NCBI RefSeq assembly: GCF_023897015.1
Contig: NZ_JAMHFY010000018.1
Location: forward strand, 49,114-113,113
Reading direction: 5' to 3'
Source of the DNA: Desulfosporosinus nitroreducens
GTDB taxonomy: Bacteria > Bacillota > Desulfitobacteriia > Desulfitobacteriales > Desulfitobacteriaceae
DNA: 64,000 bases
Positions 8,859-17,574 of the stretch are shown here, piece by piece (within the stretch, counting starts at the first letter, position 1; each line of letters opens with the position of its first letter). The translations under genes and the position numbers were made by a program. The notes beneath the pieces are model-generated. The model was not told where the DNA came from and made no database searches. It worked only from the letters and a program-made list of their open reading frames with translations.

Positions 8859-8920
8859 CCCGTCGGGGAAGAGAGGCCAAATGGTGCACCGGTGCAACAT
8901 TTGATTTTAACTCCATGGGC

Positions 8921-9018
8921 ACGGTTTTTGACGCCAAAGGCTGTTTTTCCATGCACATTATTTATTAAGGCACTACCCGTAAACCCTTGTGAAGTCTGGA
9001 CTTTTCGATAAATTAGCA
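8921..9018 (-). repeat. Right arm of ~97-bp inverted repeat
   Basis: Inverse copy of 7257-7354. Similarity stops abruptly after the ACGG end (8921) and at the TTGCTAA end (9018), as expected for the ends of a mobile or recombined unit. Confidence 0.8.
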
Positions 9019-9121
9019 AGCCCTAAATAATTATATCATACCTTGGATGAAATCCATGGTCTATTTTTATCTTTACTTGTGAGATCAGTATAGTTATAAA
9101 CTATCAAAAACTTTGCTTAAA

Positions 9122-9547
9122 TCAATACTCCTTTACGCCAACCTTATCATAAATGTTAAATTTTAAAAGCCTATCAATTCGCACTGTAGAGGGTGATAAT
9201 ATTTCAATCGCCAGACTAGGAACCCCATGATAACCAGTTCCTTTTAACCGGCTTTTATCACAAACGACCAATAAATCTGGCTGATAAACATTCGTAACAT
9301 CTTCCTCAATGTCTTTTTCCTCAATCTCAGGCAAACGTAAATCAAATGGTGACGCAAACACCTGACACTGATTATTGCGCAAGTACTCGCCAAACTGCAA
9401 CATTAATTCTCTGGATATACTTTGATGCTGCCAACTTGGAGCTGATTGCATATAGGATATTCCATCTATGATCTCCCATCGTTCAGAGTCTGGAAATTTC
9501 AGATAGTCAGCAAATGTATATTTCTTATTTTCTTTTGACGACGACAT
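9122..9547 (-). CDS. Truncated Uma2-family (DUF820) nuclease-like protein
   Basis: 141 residues with the Uma2/DUF820 pattern: YLKFPDSERWEIIDG, then YQPDLLVVCD, and GVPSLAIEILSPST (the PD-(D/E)xK-like core with E-I-L-S-P-S). The family is usually about 180-200 residues and continues EYW-V-D after KEY; here a TGA follows KEY at 9122 and further stops come after it. The last ~45 residues are therefore missing. The core residues are present, so a short product may be made, but loss of function is likely. These genes are widespread, often multicopy, with unknown biological role. Confidence 0.65.
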   Translation of the reverse strand: MSSSKENKKYTFADYLKFPDSERWEIIDGISYMQSAPSWQHQSISRELMLQFGEYLRNNQCQVFASPFDLRLPEIEEKDIEEDVTNVYQPDLLVVCDKSRLKGTGYHGVPSLAIEILSPSTVRIDRLLKFNIYDKVGVKEY

Positions 9548-9663
9548 TTGACTTCCCCCTTACTTATATATTACCAAATACTTACATATGTGACATCTGG
9601 TTTCTATCTATAAATAAGACTTTTATGAATTCTTAAGTGAACTCGTTCAACTAAAGATGAATT

Positions 9664-9701
9664 TAAAAAAACAAGATCGAAAGGTTCCAACCCTCGATCT
9701 T
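9664..9701 (-). terminator. Terminator after the hicBA-like pair
   Basis: Read on the minus strand, AAGATCGA pairs with TCGATCTT (9673-9680 with 9694-9701) and an inner AACC/GGTT pairing, followed by a run of seven T (9664-9670). Confidence 0.85.
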
Positions 9702-9737
9702 AGCCTTAATCTTACTGGTGTAGTTTTAAAAAAATTG

Positions 9738-9998
9738 CTAATCATGACCGCGGGGAGTAAAAAGTTTAATAACTATTTCATCTTTACTTACGTTTAAATA
9801 ATTTGCGATGTCAACCAGAACAGCGCTCAAAGTTCCTATTCTCAGAGGACTATGGTCTGGAATAGTCACATGATGTTCTTCTCCACATATTGTTGAAGTT
9901 AACCTAATATGACTACCGGTTTGTCTTGTTACTTTATAACCATATTTCGCAAGCAGTATAGTGAGTTGTTTTCCATCAATATCACGCGGAATCCTCAT
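9738..9998 (-). CDS. hicA: HicA/YcfA-like mRNA interferase toxin
   Basis: 86 residues. The double-stranded-RNA-binding-like HicA fold is shown by LLAKYGYKVTRQTGSHIRL, with the catalytic His in GSHIR, and by HHVTIPDHSPLRIGTL. HicA toxins cleave mRNA during translation and are held inactive by HicB. The start ATG overlaps the stop of the upstream hicB-like gene by 4 bases (ATGA), indicating translational coupling. A strong terminator follows. Slightly longer than the shortest HicA proteins (about 60 residues) but within the YcfA range. Confidence 0.85.
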   Translation of the reverse strand: MRIPRDIDGKQLTILLAKYGYKVTRQTGSHIRLTSTICGEEHHVTIPDHSPLRIGTLSAVLVDIANYLNVSKDEIVIKLFTPRGHD

Positions 9999-10204
9999 AT
10001 AGCGACGATCTCTTCCCTAATAAAGTGCAATCGAATAATTCGAGGAACTTTGTCTTCATCAAAGTGACACCGAACTGCATCCTTTGCTCTTTCTCTAATA
10101 GCATCAAGAGAATCACTTTCAGTAAATATCGAATAACCTAAAGCTCTCGCAACATAACCGCCTTCTGGGGCTTCTTCGACCAAAAAAATAATCTCCTTGT
10201 CCAT
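9995..10204 (-). CDS. hicB: HicB-like antitoxin
   Basis: 69 residues: the partial RNase H fold of HicB appears in FLVEEAPEGGYVARALGYSI and in SDSLDAIRERAKDAVRCHF. It lacks an obvious C-terminal DNA-binding domain, as in the short DUF1902/HicB proteins. It should neutralise the HicA-like toxin encoded immediately downstream (4-base overlap). The ribosome site AGAAGGTG stands about 6 bases before the ATG at 10204. Autoregulation is unclear because no DNA-binding domain is seen. Confidence 0.8.
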   Translation of the reverse strand: MDKEIIFLVEEAPEGGYVARALGYSIFTESDSLDAIRERAKDAVRCHFDEDKVPRIIRLHFIREEIVAI

Positions 10205-10272
10205 TATTTCACCTTCTTCTCTATCATTATATTCAATTATGCCACAAAAAAGCCTTCAAGAGTCATTTCCCA

Positions 10273-10642
10273 AGAAAACTTAGCAAAGCAACAAGTGAAG
10301 ACGGTCACCTTAGTTACAATTATGCTTACCCTAATTCATGCTTTCGGATAGTGCAGAAAAGCACTCCCCCCCGTACCCAAGCCCAAGGAGCGCCTTTTAC
10401 AAAGCTATTCCCTTAAAACTCACCCCAGAGGAGCGCTTTTTTGCTAAGCGGAAGCATTAGTGAAGCCGCGGTCCAGACGTGCGCCGACGGTTCGCGCCCC
10501 GTAGCGCGCCGCAGGGCTTGTCCATGGATGGACTGATGCCGCGGTGCCAAGGATGGCAAGGAGCGGCGCACATGCATCACGCCCTGAGGTTCGGACGCGC
10601 TCGCGAACCGTCCAGCACGTCAGCGGCGTAACGTGCTGACGT
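10273..10642. repeat. GC-rich structured repeat, copy A
   Basis: Starts with an AGAAAACTTAGC leader block of about 78 bases, then GTGCAGAAAAGC (10351) through ACGTGCTGAC. Internal pairings: AAAAGCxCTCC with either of two downstream GGAGCGC(C)TTTT blocks, GTGCGCCG with CGGCGCAC, GACGGTTCGCG with CGCGAACCGTC, and CAGCACGT with ACGTGCTG. Confidence 0.85.
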
Positions 10643-10648
10643 GTGTAT

Positions 10649-11020
10649 AGAAAACTTGGCTAGCGACAAGCTGCAGGCGAAGGCGGTCGCCTTAGTTGCA
10701 CTTATGCTTACCATAATTCATGCTTTCGGATAGTGCAGAAAAGCGCTCCGCCCGTATAGCCCAAGGAGCGCCTTTTACAAAGCCATTCCCTTAAAACCTA
10801 CCCCAGAGGAGCGCTTTTCTGCTAAGCGGAAGCATTAGTGGAGCCGCGGTCCAGACATGCGCCGACGGTTCGCGTCCCGTAGCGCGCCGCAGGGCTTGTC
10901 CATGGATGGACTGATGCCGCGGTGCCAAGGATGGCAAGGAGCGGCGCACATGCATCACGCCCTGAGGTTCGGACGCGCTCGCGAACCGTCCAGCACGTCA
11001 GCGGCGTAACGTGCTGACGC
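10649..11020. repeat. GC-rich structured repeat, copy B
   Basis: Same organisation as copy A, including the leader (AGAAAACTTGGCTAGCGACA) and the core from GTGCAG at 10733. Nearly identical to copies A and C over the core. Confidence 0.85.
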
Positions 11021-11345
11021 GTGCAGAAAAGCGCTCCCCCCGTATCCAAGCCCAAGGAGCGCCTTTTACAAAGCCATTCCCTTAAAACTTACCCCAGAGG
11101 AGCGCTTTTCTGCTAAGCGGAAGCATTAGTAAAACCGCGGTACAAACGTGCGCCGATGGTTCGCGTCCCCGTAGCGCGCCGCAGGGCTTGTCCATGGATG
11201 GACTGATGCCGCGGTGCCAAGGATGGCAAGGAGCGGCGCACATGCATCACGCCCTGAGGTTCGGACGCGCTCGCGAACCGTCCAGCACGTCAGCGGCGTA
11301 ACGTGCTGACGCGTGCAGAAAAGCGCTCCCCCCCATAGCCACCCC
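11021..11345. repeat. GC-rich structured repeat, copy C plus partial copy D
   Basis: Copy C (11021-11312) lacks the leader and joins copy B directly, giving a core period of about 290 bp. At 11313 a fourth copy begins (GTGCAGAAAAGCGCTCC) but is lost within ~30 bases. Confidence 0.85.
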
Positions 11346-11369
11346 CAAGGAAGCTTTGTTCAAAAAGCT

Positions 11370-12074
11370 CTAATCATTCCAAATCCTACTCATCATCGAG
11401 TTAAGAATAATCGCCAAACTCACTTTAAACATATAATACCCGCTCTTAAACGGCGTAATCGACGAACTCCCGGACAAGCGTGCATCCATTTCAACAGAAA
11501 TCTCTATCACCCGTAGTCTATTCTTAAGCAAAGTAACAATGGCATCGGGTTCCGGATAATCCGTGGAATAATGGGCAGACACAATCCTCAAGGCCTTTTG
11601 ATTATAAGCACGGAATCCTGACGTAGGATCCGTAAAATTCTTTCGCACAACGGACTGGAGGGTTTTACTCAACAGATAGATCCCTAATCGCCGGGGCCAA
11701 GCTGATTTATACGAGGTCTTTTCTAGAAATCTCGATCCGATGGTTACGTCCGCTTCCCCAAGAAGGACAGGATCCACCAATTTCTTGATTTCTTCTCCTC
11801 TGTGCTGTCCATCCCCATCAACTTGCAGGGCCACGTCATAGTGGTTCCTTAAGGCATACAAAAAACCTGTTTGTACCGCGCCCCCGATGCCCAGATTAAC
11901 AGGCAAAGAAATCACTTTTGCTCCATGGGCACGGGCAACCTCGGCGGTCTGATCAGTTGATCCATCATCTATGACCAGCACATCCAGCCAAGGGGATGTT
12001 GTAATTAAGTTCCTCACTACGGGACCGATATTATCAACCTCATTTAACGCGGGAACAATCGCTAAAATTCTCAT
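11370..12074 (-). CDS. Family 2 glycosyltransferase (dolichyl-phosphate-sugar-synthase-like)
   Basis: 234 residues, all in the GT-A fold: IVPALNEVDNIGPVV at the N-terminus, VLVIDDGSTDQTAEVA (nucleotide-binding), QVDGDGQH (the DxD-type metal site) and TDPTSGFRAYN (acceptor loop). No membrane helices except a weak hydrophobic C-terminus, so it should be peripheral. Such enzymes load a sugar onto undecaprenyl phosphate. The gene is the last of a trio with a DUF2304 protein and a GT-C transferase upstream, a standard set for adding side groups to a glycan outside the membrane: this one makes the donor and the GT-C protein uses it. Confidence 0.88.
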   Translation of the reverse strand: MRILAIVPALNEVDNIGPVVRNLITTSPWLDVLVIDDGSTDQTAEVARAHGAKVISLPVNLGIGGAVQTGFLYALRNHYDVALQVDGDGQHRGEEIKKLVDPVLLGEADVTIGSRFLEKTSYKSAWPRRLGIYLLSKTLQSVVRKNFTDPTSGFRAYNQKALRIVSAHYSTDYPEPDAIVTLLKNRLRVIEISVEMDARLSGSSSITPFKSGYYMFKVSLAIILNSMMSRIWND

Positions 12075-12082
12075 GACTTATC

Positions 12083-12478
12083 CTACACGTCCTTACAGAA
12101 TGGCTTATTTTCCAGATTAGCAGAGTTTTCTTCCAAGTTTTTTAAGTCATCCTCAAGCAGGGCGATCCGTTGCACCAAGACTCGATTGTTCGAACTTAAT
12201 CTGGAAATCTCTAACGAGAAATGAACACATAAAACAAACACCAGAATCCCAAAAATGACAAAGATTGCAGACGGAGCATAGTAAATGCCCATCAAGTCTG
12301 CTATGTACTCTATCCCGTCTTTCCAGAGGGATAAAACGATCATTCCCATTCCTGCGACAATCCAAATCAGAGAGTATTCCACAGCTAAACGCCGGCGACG
12401 AACTTGCTCAACGATAAAGCCGGTTACAAATAAGCTGATTATTAGAACGACCAATTGTACACGTGACATTAAACTCAT
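12083..12478 (-). CDS. DUF2304 membrane protein
   Basis: 131 residues with three hydrophobic segments (about 7-23, 34-50 and 64-88), followed by a charged coiled-coil tail (IALLEDDLKNLEENSANLEN). RRRRLAVEYSLIW is the DUF2304 hallmark. These small proteins almost always accompany a GT2 and are presumed to help its membrane placement or to move the lipid-linked sugar. Its start overlaps the stop of the upstream GT-C gene by 4 bases, and the GT2 gene begins 8 bases downstream, so all three are translationally linked. Confidence 0.85.
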   Translation of the reverse strand: MSLMSRVQLVVLIISLFVTGFIVEQVRRRRLAVEYSLIWIVAGMGMIVLSLWKDGIEYIADLMGIYYAPSAIFVIFGILVFVLCVHFSLEISRLSSNNRVLVQRIALLEDDLKNLEENSANLENKPFCKDV

Positions 12479-13824
12479 AACCTCCTGCCCGTTCGCCGAT
12501 TAGCTCCAGTTAATTTCCCTATGCCCTTTATAGCTATAACCAAAACCAGAGATCCTAAAAGGATCATCCCAGGCATTACCGGCAGGCGATAGCGAGCGCC
12601 ATCAACCACAGTGAACATACTCACTATAAAACTGTAATAGACAATAAAAAGCAAGAGAAAGCTATATTTTTTCAAACTAAAAAGGCAAAGCAATGCCCCA
12701 ACAAGGCCCAAGAGGAGATACCATTTGTCCAGGAGAACTCCCTTGATTTTGTAGGCTCCACCTAAGGTAGGAACCGGTTGCCAAAAAAGGTCCTTTTCTT
12801 TGGCAAAGGTTCGCTGCAAAAACAGTACAGGATGTTGAATTATATAGGACACTGCCAATTGCTTATATTCCTTTTCTTGTTCGGGGATGGGCAATTTTTC
12901 GATCCGAGCTTTAACTTGGGGGTCATAGCTCGGTTGAGCAAAATAAAAGTATTGATCCGTAATAGTCAAGGGATTATTTCCCAGATAGAACTCATAAGAA
13001 CCATAATTTGATACGGCAATGAACTGATGGTATTTGATGCCATTGCGAATCCACCAAGGGCTCATCACCACCACTGTCATCACAACGATGACGGCAAAAT
13101 CCCGCAGAGCCATTTTCAAGTTCCAACCCTTGGCCCACCAAATCCAGATTCCCAAAACAGGGAAATAAAGCAACAGGAGCGGACGAACCAGGTTCGAAAC
13201 CCCCATGGCTGCCCCTAAGAGCAAGAGGGTTTTTAGTTTCGGCCGGTCGACTTCTTTCGCATAGCGGGCTAAAAGATAAAGGAAAAGTGTGATGGTAAAA
13301 ACGTAGGTTGCCTCTGTGAGAACGTACATCCCCCAGAAGGCAAATAACGGATATCCTAGTGTCAAGCAATAGGGGATCCAAGCATACCCCTTGCTAAACA
13401 AGAGTTCACCCGTCTTATAAGCGAACACCGCGCTGGCAGCTCCGAGCACAGAGTGCAGAACAAGGATAACCATCTTAAAATTCATCATTCCAAATATCCC
13501 GTAAATGATGGCCAAGAGCATAGGATAGACTGGGCCTACCACATACTCCCGCGTTTGGGGGACTTCCCATATGTCACCGTCATCCCCCTGGACAAAATTC
13601 GCTGTATTCACGAGCCCATTGCCATGAAGGAAATTCTCAGCTATGTTGGAATAATGTAAACCATCAGGAGAAATAAAGTACCCTGCACCATATGATCTGA
13701 AATATAGGACTTCTATAGTGAGGGCAATGAGAAATAAGAGCCCCGTAAACCACAACTTTTTTCGAAGCACTAAGTTCGAGGCACGAGATTCGAACTCTTG
13801 ATTTATTCTATACTCTCTAGTCAA
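12475..13824 (-). CDS. GT-C fold (ArnT/PMT-like, family 39) membrane glycosyltransferase
   Basis: 449 residues with about 10-11 membrane helices. The first outer loop after helix 1 carries FISPDGLHYSNIAENFLHGN, where the acidic residue of the GT-C active site is expected. The C-terminus has MPGMILLGSLVLVIAIKG, usual in this family. It probably transfers a sugar from the undecaprenyl phosphate donor made by the downstream GT2 onto an exported glycan or protein. The N-terminal ~20 residues (NQEFESRASNLVLRKKLW) are encoded by DNA resembling the 27-bp repeat at the right end of the window, so the start could be later than 13824. Confidence 0.82.
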   Translation of the reverse strand: MTREYRINQEFESRASNLVLRKKLWFTGLLFLIALTIEVLYFRSYGAGYFISPDGLHYSNIAENFLHGNGLVNTANFVQGDDGDIWEVPQTREYVVGPVYPMLLAIIYGIFGMMNFKMVILVLHSVLGAASAVFAYKTGELLFSKGYAWIPYCLTLGYPLFAFWGMYVLTEATYVFTITLFLYLLARYAKEVDRPKLKTLLLLGAAMGVSNLVRPLLLLYFPVLGIWIWWAKGWNLKMALRDFAVIVVMTVVVMSPWWIRNGIKYHQFIAVSNYGSYEFYLGNNPLTITDQYFYFAQPSYDPQVKARIEKLPIPEQEKEYKQLAVSYIIQHPVLFLQRTFAKEKDLFWQPVPTLGGAYKIKGVLLDKWYLLLGLVGALLCLFSLKKYSFLLLFIVYYSFIVSMFTVVDGARYRLPVMPGMILLGSLVLVIAIKGIGKLTGANRRTGRRL

Positions 13825-13852
13825 TAATTTTTCATCCTCTGCCGATTTAGGA

Positions 13853-16186
13853 TCATTGAGAAGTCAAGAGACTCCCCATTGTTTTTTCATTTGTGCTTGG
13901 GATTACCCCGGTCCCACCCAAAATATAAGCTGTTTTGGTCTTCCCGCACAATCCCTTTAAGTAAGTACTGGTATCCGAATTTAGATCTCCTTTGGGGACG
14001 AGAATCATTGGGCTTCCAGTCAACGCTGCAAAAGCACCTCCGGATAAGCCATCTGGGAAGGTCTCCCCTGTGGCTATGACGATCGATTCAGGATTTTGGT
14101 TAAAATGTTTCACAATTTGTAACATCGTATCATATTTTGTATTCCCAGCCAAGCGCAAAGGACCATAGGATTCTAAGGGACCTCCTTTGGCATCAAACGC
14201 AGTGGATACCGCAAATTTCCCTCCTACGATGATGGTCTTTGTCACCCCGAAGTCTTTTAGTATTTGCTTAGTGGCAACGGGCAATTTGTTTTGCTCTGTT
14301 AGAAGAATTGGAATCCCTAAAGCCGCTGCCGGAGCAGAAGCTGAGAGAGCATCTGGAAAGCTGGTACTGGAAGCTAAGATCACCTGTGAACTGGGTCCAA
14401 TCTTCCTGGCAATAGCGGCGGCTGTATCTGCTGCTGACTCTCCGAAGATTCGTTCAAAGGATAAACCCTCTTCTACAAGGACGTTTGTAACTGGCTTCAG
14501 TATCGCTCCCTCACCACCAATGACATAGACTTTAGCCTCAGAGGACAGACGTTTTATCTCTTGTAAAACCTCTTTGTCTAACTGATAAGGTGACGTTAAA
14601 AGTAAGGGTGCCTTAAGCTTCTTTGCCAAAGGGGCTGCTGCTAAGGCATCTTGGAAGCGGTCTACTCGTGCAAGGAGCACGACTGGGGCAGAATTGTTTG
14701 CCCAGCCTGCTTGGGATATTTTGATCGCCGTGTCTTCCGCCCTCGTTCCATAGAGCCGCTCGATGCTTAACTCCTTGGGGTCGGGGTTTGGAGTCGGAGT
14801 CGGAGTTGGCGTTGGCGTTGGCGTTGGTAACGGGTTAGGAGTTGGCAAAGGGTTAGATCCCTTAATTTTTTCGTACCCAACTCTAGCGTGTTCTGTGAGG
14901 CTGGCATCCAGGACTTGTCCCTGCACAACCGTCAAATAGTATTTTGCCGCAGTCTCATTCGAGGAGGCTGTCCCTTCCAGGGCTAATTTATCTGCTTCAG
15001 TCAAGAGTTTAGTATAGGTGTTTTGAAGGCCATTTTTAGCACGTTCTTCAAGGCTGGCATCTAAATTCGACCCCTGTAATATTATTCCATAGTCCTGGGC
15101 AGCGGTCGCGTAACTGATGCTGTCTGCAAGCGCCAATTTATCAGCTTCAGCCAAGAGCTTGTTTAAGGCACTGAGATGACCTGTTTGCGCACGTTTCTGG
15201 ATGGAAGCATCCAGGTTTGGTCCCTGCAAGATTGTCCAGTAGTATTTAGCCGCACTGGCATAGGAAGTGTCGTTCTTTTCAAGCATCAAAATATCTGCTT
15301 CCGTTAATAGTTTGCCATAGGTGTTAAGAATTTTCTTTTCGACAACCTCTTTATCAGTAACCGATGGACTCTTATAGGCAGTAACGTAAAATCCTAAAGC
15401 ATAATACGAACTCCAACGGGCATAGTTGTACCAGTAATCACCATTGGCGGAATCTGCACCGATTCCTCCACCGGAATCAACCAAGCTGTCTTCATCAATC
15501 TCTAAATCTCCTAAATGAATCGAGGCCGGGGTACTCCAACGACTGGATAAGTAAGGAGGATTTACCGGAGGTAAGAGTTCCTTCGGGAATTTTGTGGCTC
15601 CCGGAGCAAAGGTAATTGCACTATTGTACTTTTGACCCATCAGACTAAACACTGAATCCTGATAAGCAGTTTTACCTGTTAAGCAATTTGGATTATTTCT
15701 TGTTGCCCAACTATTGTAACCCCAGATGGCAAAATACCAGTTTTCTAAAACATTACGGTCCCCGTCACCAATCTTGGGGTAAGCCCGCCATTTTTGGTTG
15801 AGCATCTGACAACCAATTTCAATATTATAGTCGATATCATTTTTTAGTCTGTCCATCGTCACTGTATCCTTGGGATCGTATGAAGAAACTTGCATGATCC
15901 CTATTCCTATTCCGTCACGTCCTATTAACGCTTTATCGGTAATAGGCTTTCCCGTCGCAGTATCCATTTCCCATTGCTTCCAACCACTCTCCATCCAAGC
16001 AACTGCTTTGAGGAGTACAGGCGGAATATTATATTTATTGGCCATATCCTCTAACTTTTCACCAATCTCATTATAATAGGCCTTCTGATCTACGGCTGCC
16101 ATGACCGGTCTAGCTGGGACCATCTGCATCATAATGAGCCCGACGATAAGTAATGCCATGACCTTCTTGAAGCGTTGTACTCTCAT
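13853..16186 (-). CDS. Secreted lytic transglycosylase-like wall protein with three CWB2 repeats
   Basis: 777 residues from ATG 16186, which gives a proper signal peptide (KKVMALLIVGLIMMQM, cleavage near VMA); the longer frame to 16267 adds a non-signal extension. Residues ~40-190 form a lysozyme-like transglycosylase domain: VAWMESGWKQ (catalytic Glu about residue 66) and GIGIMQVSSYD. A central region has three ~45-residue repeats (LDASxxxRAxxG and LLTEADKLAL). A Pro-Thr linker, encoded by GGCGTT/GGAGTC repeats at about 14780-14830, leads to three C-terminal CWB2 repeats. Expected role: peptidoglycan cleavage while anchored to the wall polymer made by the surrounding locus. Confidence 0.88.
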   Translation of the reverse strand: MRVQRFKKVMALLIVGLIMMQMVPARPVMAAVDQKAYYNEIGEKLEDMANKYNIPPVLLKAVAWMESGWKQWEMDTATGKPITDKALIGRDGIGIGIMQVSSYDPKDTVTMDRLKNDIDYNIEIGCQMLNQKWRAYPKIGDGDRNVLENWYFAIWGYNSWATRNNPNCLTGKTAYQDSVFSLMGQKYNSAITFAPGATKFPKELLPPVNPPYLSSRWSTPASIHLGDLEIDEDSLVDSGGGIGADSANGDYWYNYARWSSYYALGFYVTAYKSPSVTDKEVVEKKILNTYGKLLTEADILMLEKNDTSYASAAKYYWTILQGPNLDASIQKRAQTGHLSALNKLLAEADKLALADSISYATAAQDYGIILQGSNLDASLEERAKNGLQNTYTKLLTEADKLALEGTASSNETAAKYYLTVVQGQVLDASLTEHARVGYEKIKGSNPLPTPNPLPTPTPTPTPTPTPNPDPKELSIERLYGTRAEDTAIKISQAGWANNSAPVVLLARVDRFQDALAAAPLAKKLKAPLLLTSPYQLDKEVLQEIKRLSSEAKVYVIGGEGAILKPVTNVLVEEGLSFERIFGESAADTAAAIARKIGPSSQVILASSTSFPDALSASAPAAALGIPILLTEQNKLPVATKQILKDFGVTKTIIVGGKFAVSTAFDAKGGPLESYGPLRLAGNTKYDTMLQIVKHFNQNPESIVIATGETFPDGLSGGAFAALTGSPMILVPKGDLNSDTSTYLKGLCGKTKTAYILGGTGVIPSTNEKTMGSLLTSQ

Positions 16187-16322
16187 ACTCCTACTACCCC
16201 TCTCTAAATGTGTCCAAGACAATATTCCATTTATTATTCGACACCAAAGGAGAGGATTCCTGCCCAAAAACTGTTAGTCGGTTGCTTATAGAAAACTTAG
16301 TCTGACTAGTGGAGAAAATAGT

Positions 16323-16367
16323 AAAAAAGCCCCCTAAATCTAACTGATACAGTAGACCTAGCGGGGC
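16323..16367 (-). terminator. Terminator after dltB
   Basis: On the minus strand GGCCCC and GGGGGC flank a 30-base loop region with further pairing, and six T follow. It closes the dlt end of the locus, separating it from the transglycosylase gene. Confidence 0.75.
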
Positions 16368-16401
16368 CGAGAGCATACAAGATGAAATTGATCGCCACCA
16401 T

Positions 16402-17574
16402 TTATACCAGGCGGCCGGAAAAGATCAGAAAACCAAACATCACAAAATGAAAGGTAACCAATATCGCTGACAGATCCCAGATCGGTCCTGTCCCCCAATA
16501 CTTCCAGGTTTTGTTCTTGCGGTCCAGAAAGTCAAAGCCAATCATCAGTCCCGCATGATAGAGCCCATACAAGACATACTGGAGTTGGGTTCCGTGCCAT
16601 ACTCCCATAATGCCAAAAAGGAAGAGATAACCTACATAGGAAGCCGTATAACGATTTTTAAAGCGCTTTTTCTTAGCTGAATCAAGGACAAAACGCATGT
16701 AGATGTAATCTCTAAACCAAAATGACAGCGAAATATGCCAGCGGTTCCAAAAATCTTTGATATTTTTAGACATAAATGGTTTATCAAAGTTGATGGGGGT
16801 CTTAATACCCATCAGATAACTGACTCCGATGGCAAAGGCGCTGTACCCTGCAAAATTAAAGAAGAGATAAAAGCCGTAAACGTACATGTATTTAAGGGTT
16901 GGCAGGAATCCAAAGGTATGGTTCAACGGCTCAAGCCAATACTTATTGATAAGATAGGCGATAATAAACTTATACAGAAAGCCTCGGAAAATATAGTCCA
17001 TTCCCTGGATGGCCAGCTCTCCATAATCGTGCCGGGTAAGGGGTTTATAGAGATCCGTAACAAAGCGTCGGTAGCGGTCAATCGGACCGGAGGCAATCGT
17101 CGGGAAAAAGAGGACAAAGCTGATGAAATCCACTAACCGAACCTCTTTAATCAACCCATCGCGAATTTCTATAATGATCCCTGCCGTACGGAAAGTTAAA
17201 TAGGAAATCCCTATAAACCCGATCACAGTTTGCCAAAAGCCCAACGCTATAAAGCTTGGGTTAATTTTTACGACCACTAAGGGCAGAATCGCTAAGAAAA
17301 TTACCAGATAAAAGACACCGGCGCGATTTTTTCCCAGTGCACTCAGTCGATAGGACAAGTAAAGCCGCACTATAATCCATTGGAACAAAAGATAAACTAC
17401 AATCTGATAGAGCACGCTCAGCGGTTGTCCAATGAGCAGAAGCATACCCAACGTAGAAAGTAAGACCCAGGCAGCTCGTACTTTACCGGATACTCCAAGA
17501 ATCCCAAGCAAAACTGCCGGCAGCATTGGGATAAGCAAATAGATGAAAAAGGAAAAGTCCTCAAAAGGCGTCAT
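16402..17574 (-). CDS. dltB: DltB, MBOAT-family D-alanyl transfer membrane protein
   Basis: 390 residues with about 10-12 helices. The MBOAT signature is clear: FWNRWHISLSFWFRDYIY, and GIMGVWHGTQLQYVLYGLYH containing the invariant catalytic His. DltB takes D-alanine from DltC across the membrane for esterification of teichoic-acid-like polymers. The ATG shares its first base with the dltA stop (TAATG), so the two are translationally coupled. It is the last gene of the rearranged order dltC-dltD-dltX-dltA-dltB. D-alanylation lowers the negative charge of the wall and changes autolysin and cationic peptide binding. Confidence 0.95.
   Translation of the reverse strand: MTPFEDFSFFIYLLIPMLPAVLLGILGVSGKVRAAWVLLSTLGMLLLIGQPLSVLYQIVVYLLFQWIIVRLYLSYRLSALGKNRAGVFYLVIFLAILPLVVVKINPSFIALGFWQTVIGFIGISYLTFRTAGIIIEIRDGLIKEVRLVDFISFVLFFPTIASGPIDRYRRFVTDLYKPLTRHDYGELAIQGMDYIFRGFLYKFIIAYLINKYWLEPLNHTFGFLPTLKYMYVYGFYLFFNFAGYSAFAIGVSYLMGIKTPINFDKPFMSKNIKDFWNRWHISLSFWFRDYIYMRFVLDSAKKKRFKNRYTASYVGYLFLFGIMGVWHGTQLQYVLYGLYHAGLMIGFDFLDRKNKTWKYWGTGPIWDLSAILVTFHFVMFGFLIFSGRLV

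Larger units (their letters stand above)
10205..11369. other. Gene-free, GC-rich repeat region
   Basis: Almost the whole 1.16 kb is taken up by three long copies and one partial copy of a GC-rich foldable unit (listed separately). Frames across it are not protein-like. It separates the toxin-antitoxin pair from the polysaccharide locus. Confidence 0.8.

Noticed and set aside
8703..9011. Complete 102-residue gene
   Set aside because: Only the first ~50 codons look like DUF3102, with an internal deletion; the remainder runs through the inverted-repeat arm.
10822..11516. Open frames in the GC-rich repeats and at 11313-11516
   Set aside because: They cross repeat borders, differ between copies, have no ribosome site, and the last is antisense to the GT2 gene.
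13825..16400. Transglycosylase gene starting at 16267
   Set aside because: The extra 27 residues are not signal-like, while ATG 16186 gives a standard signal peptide.
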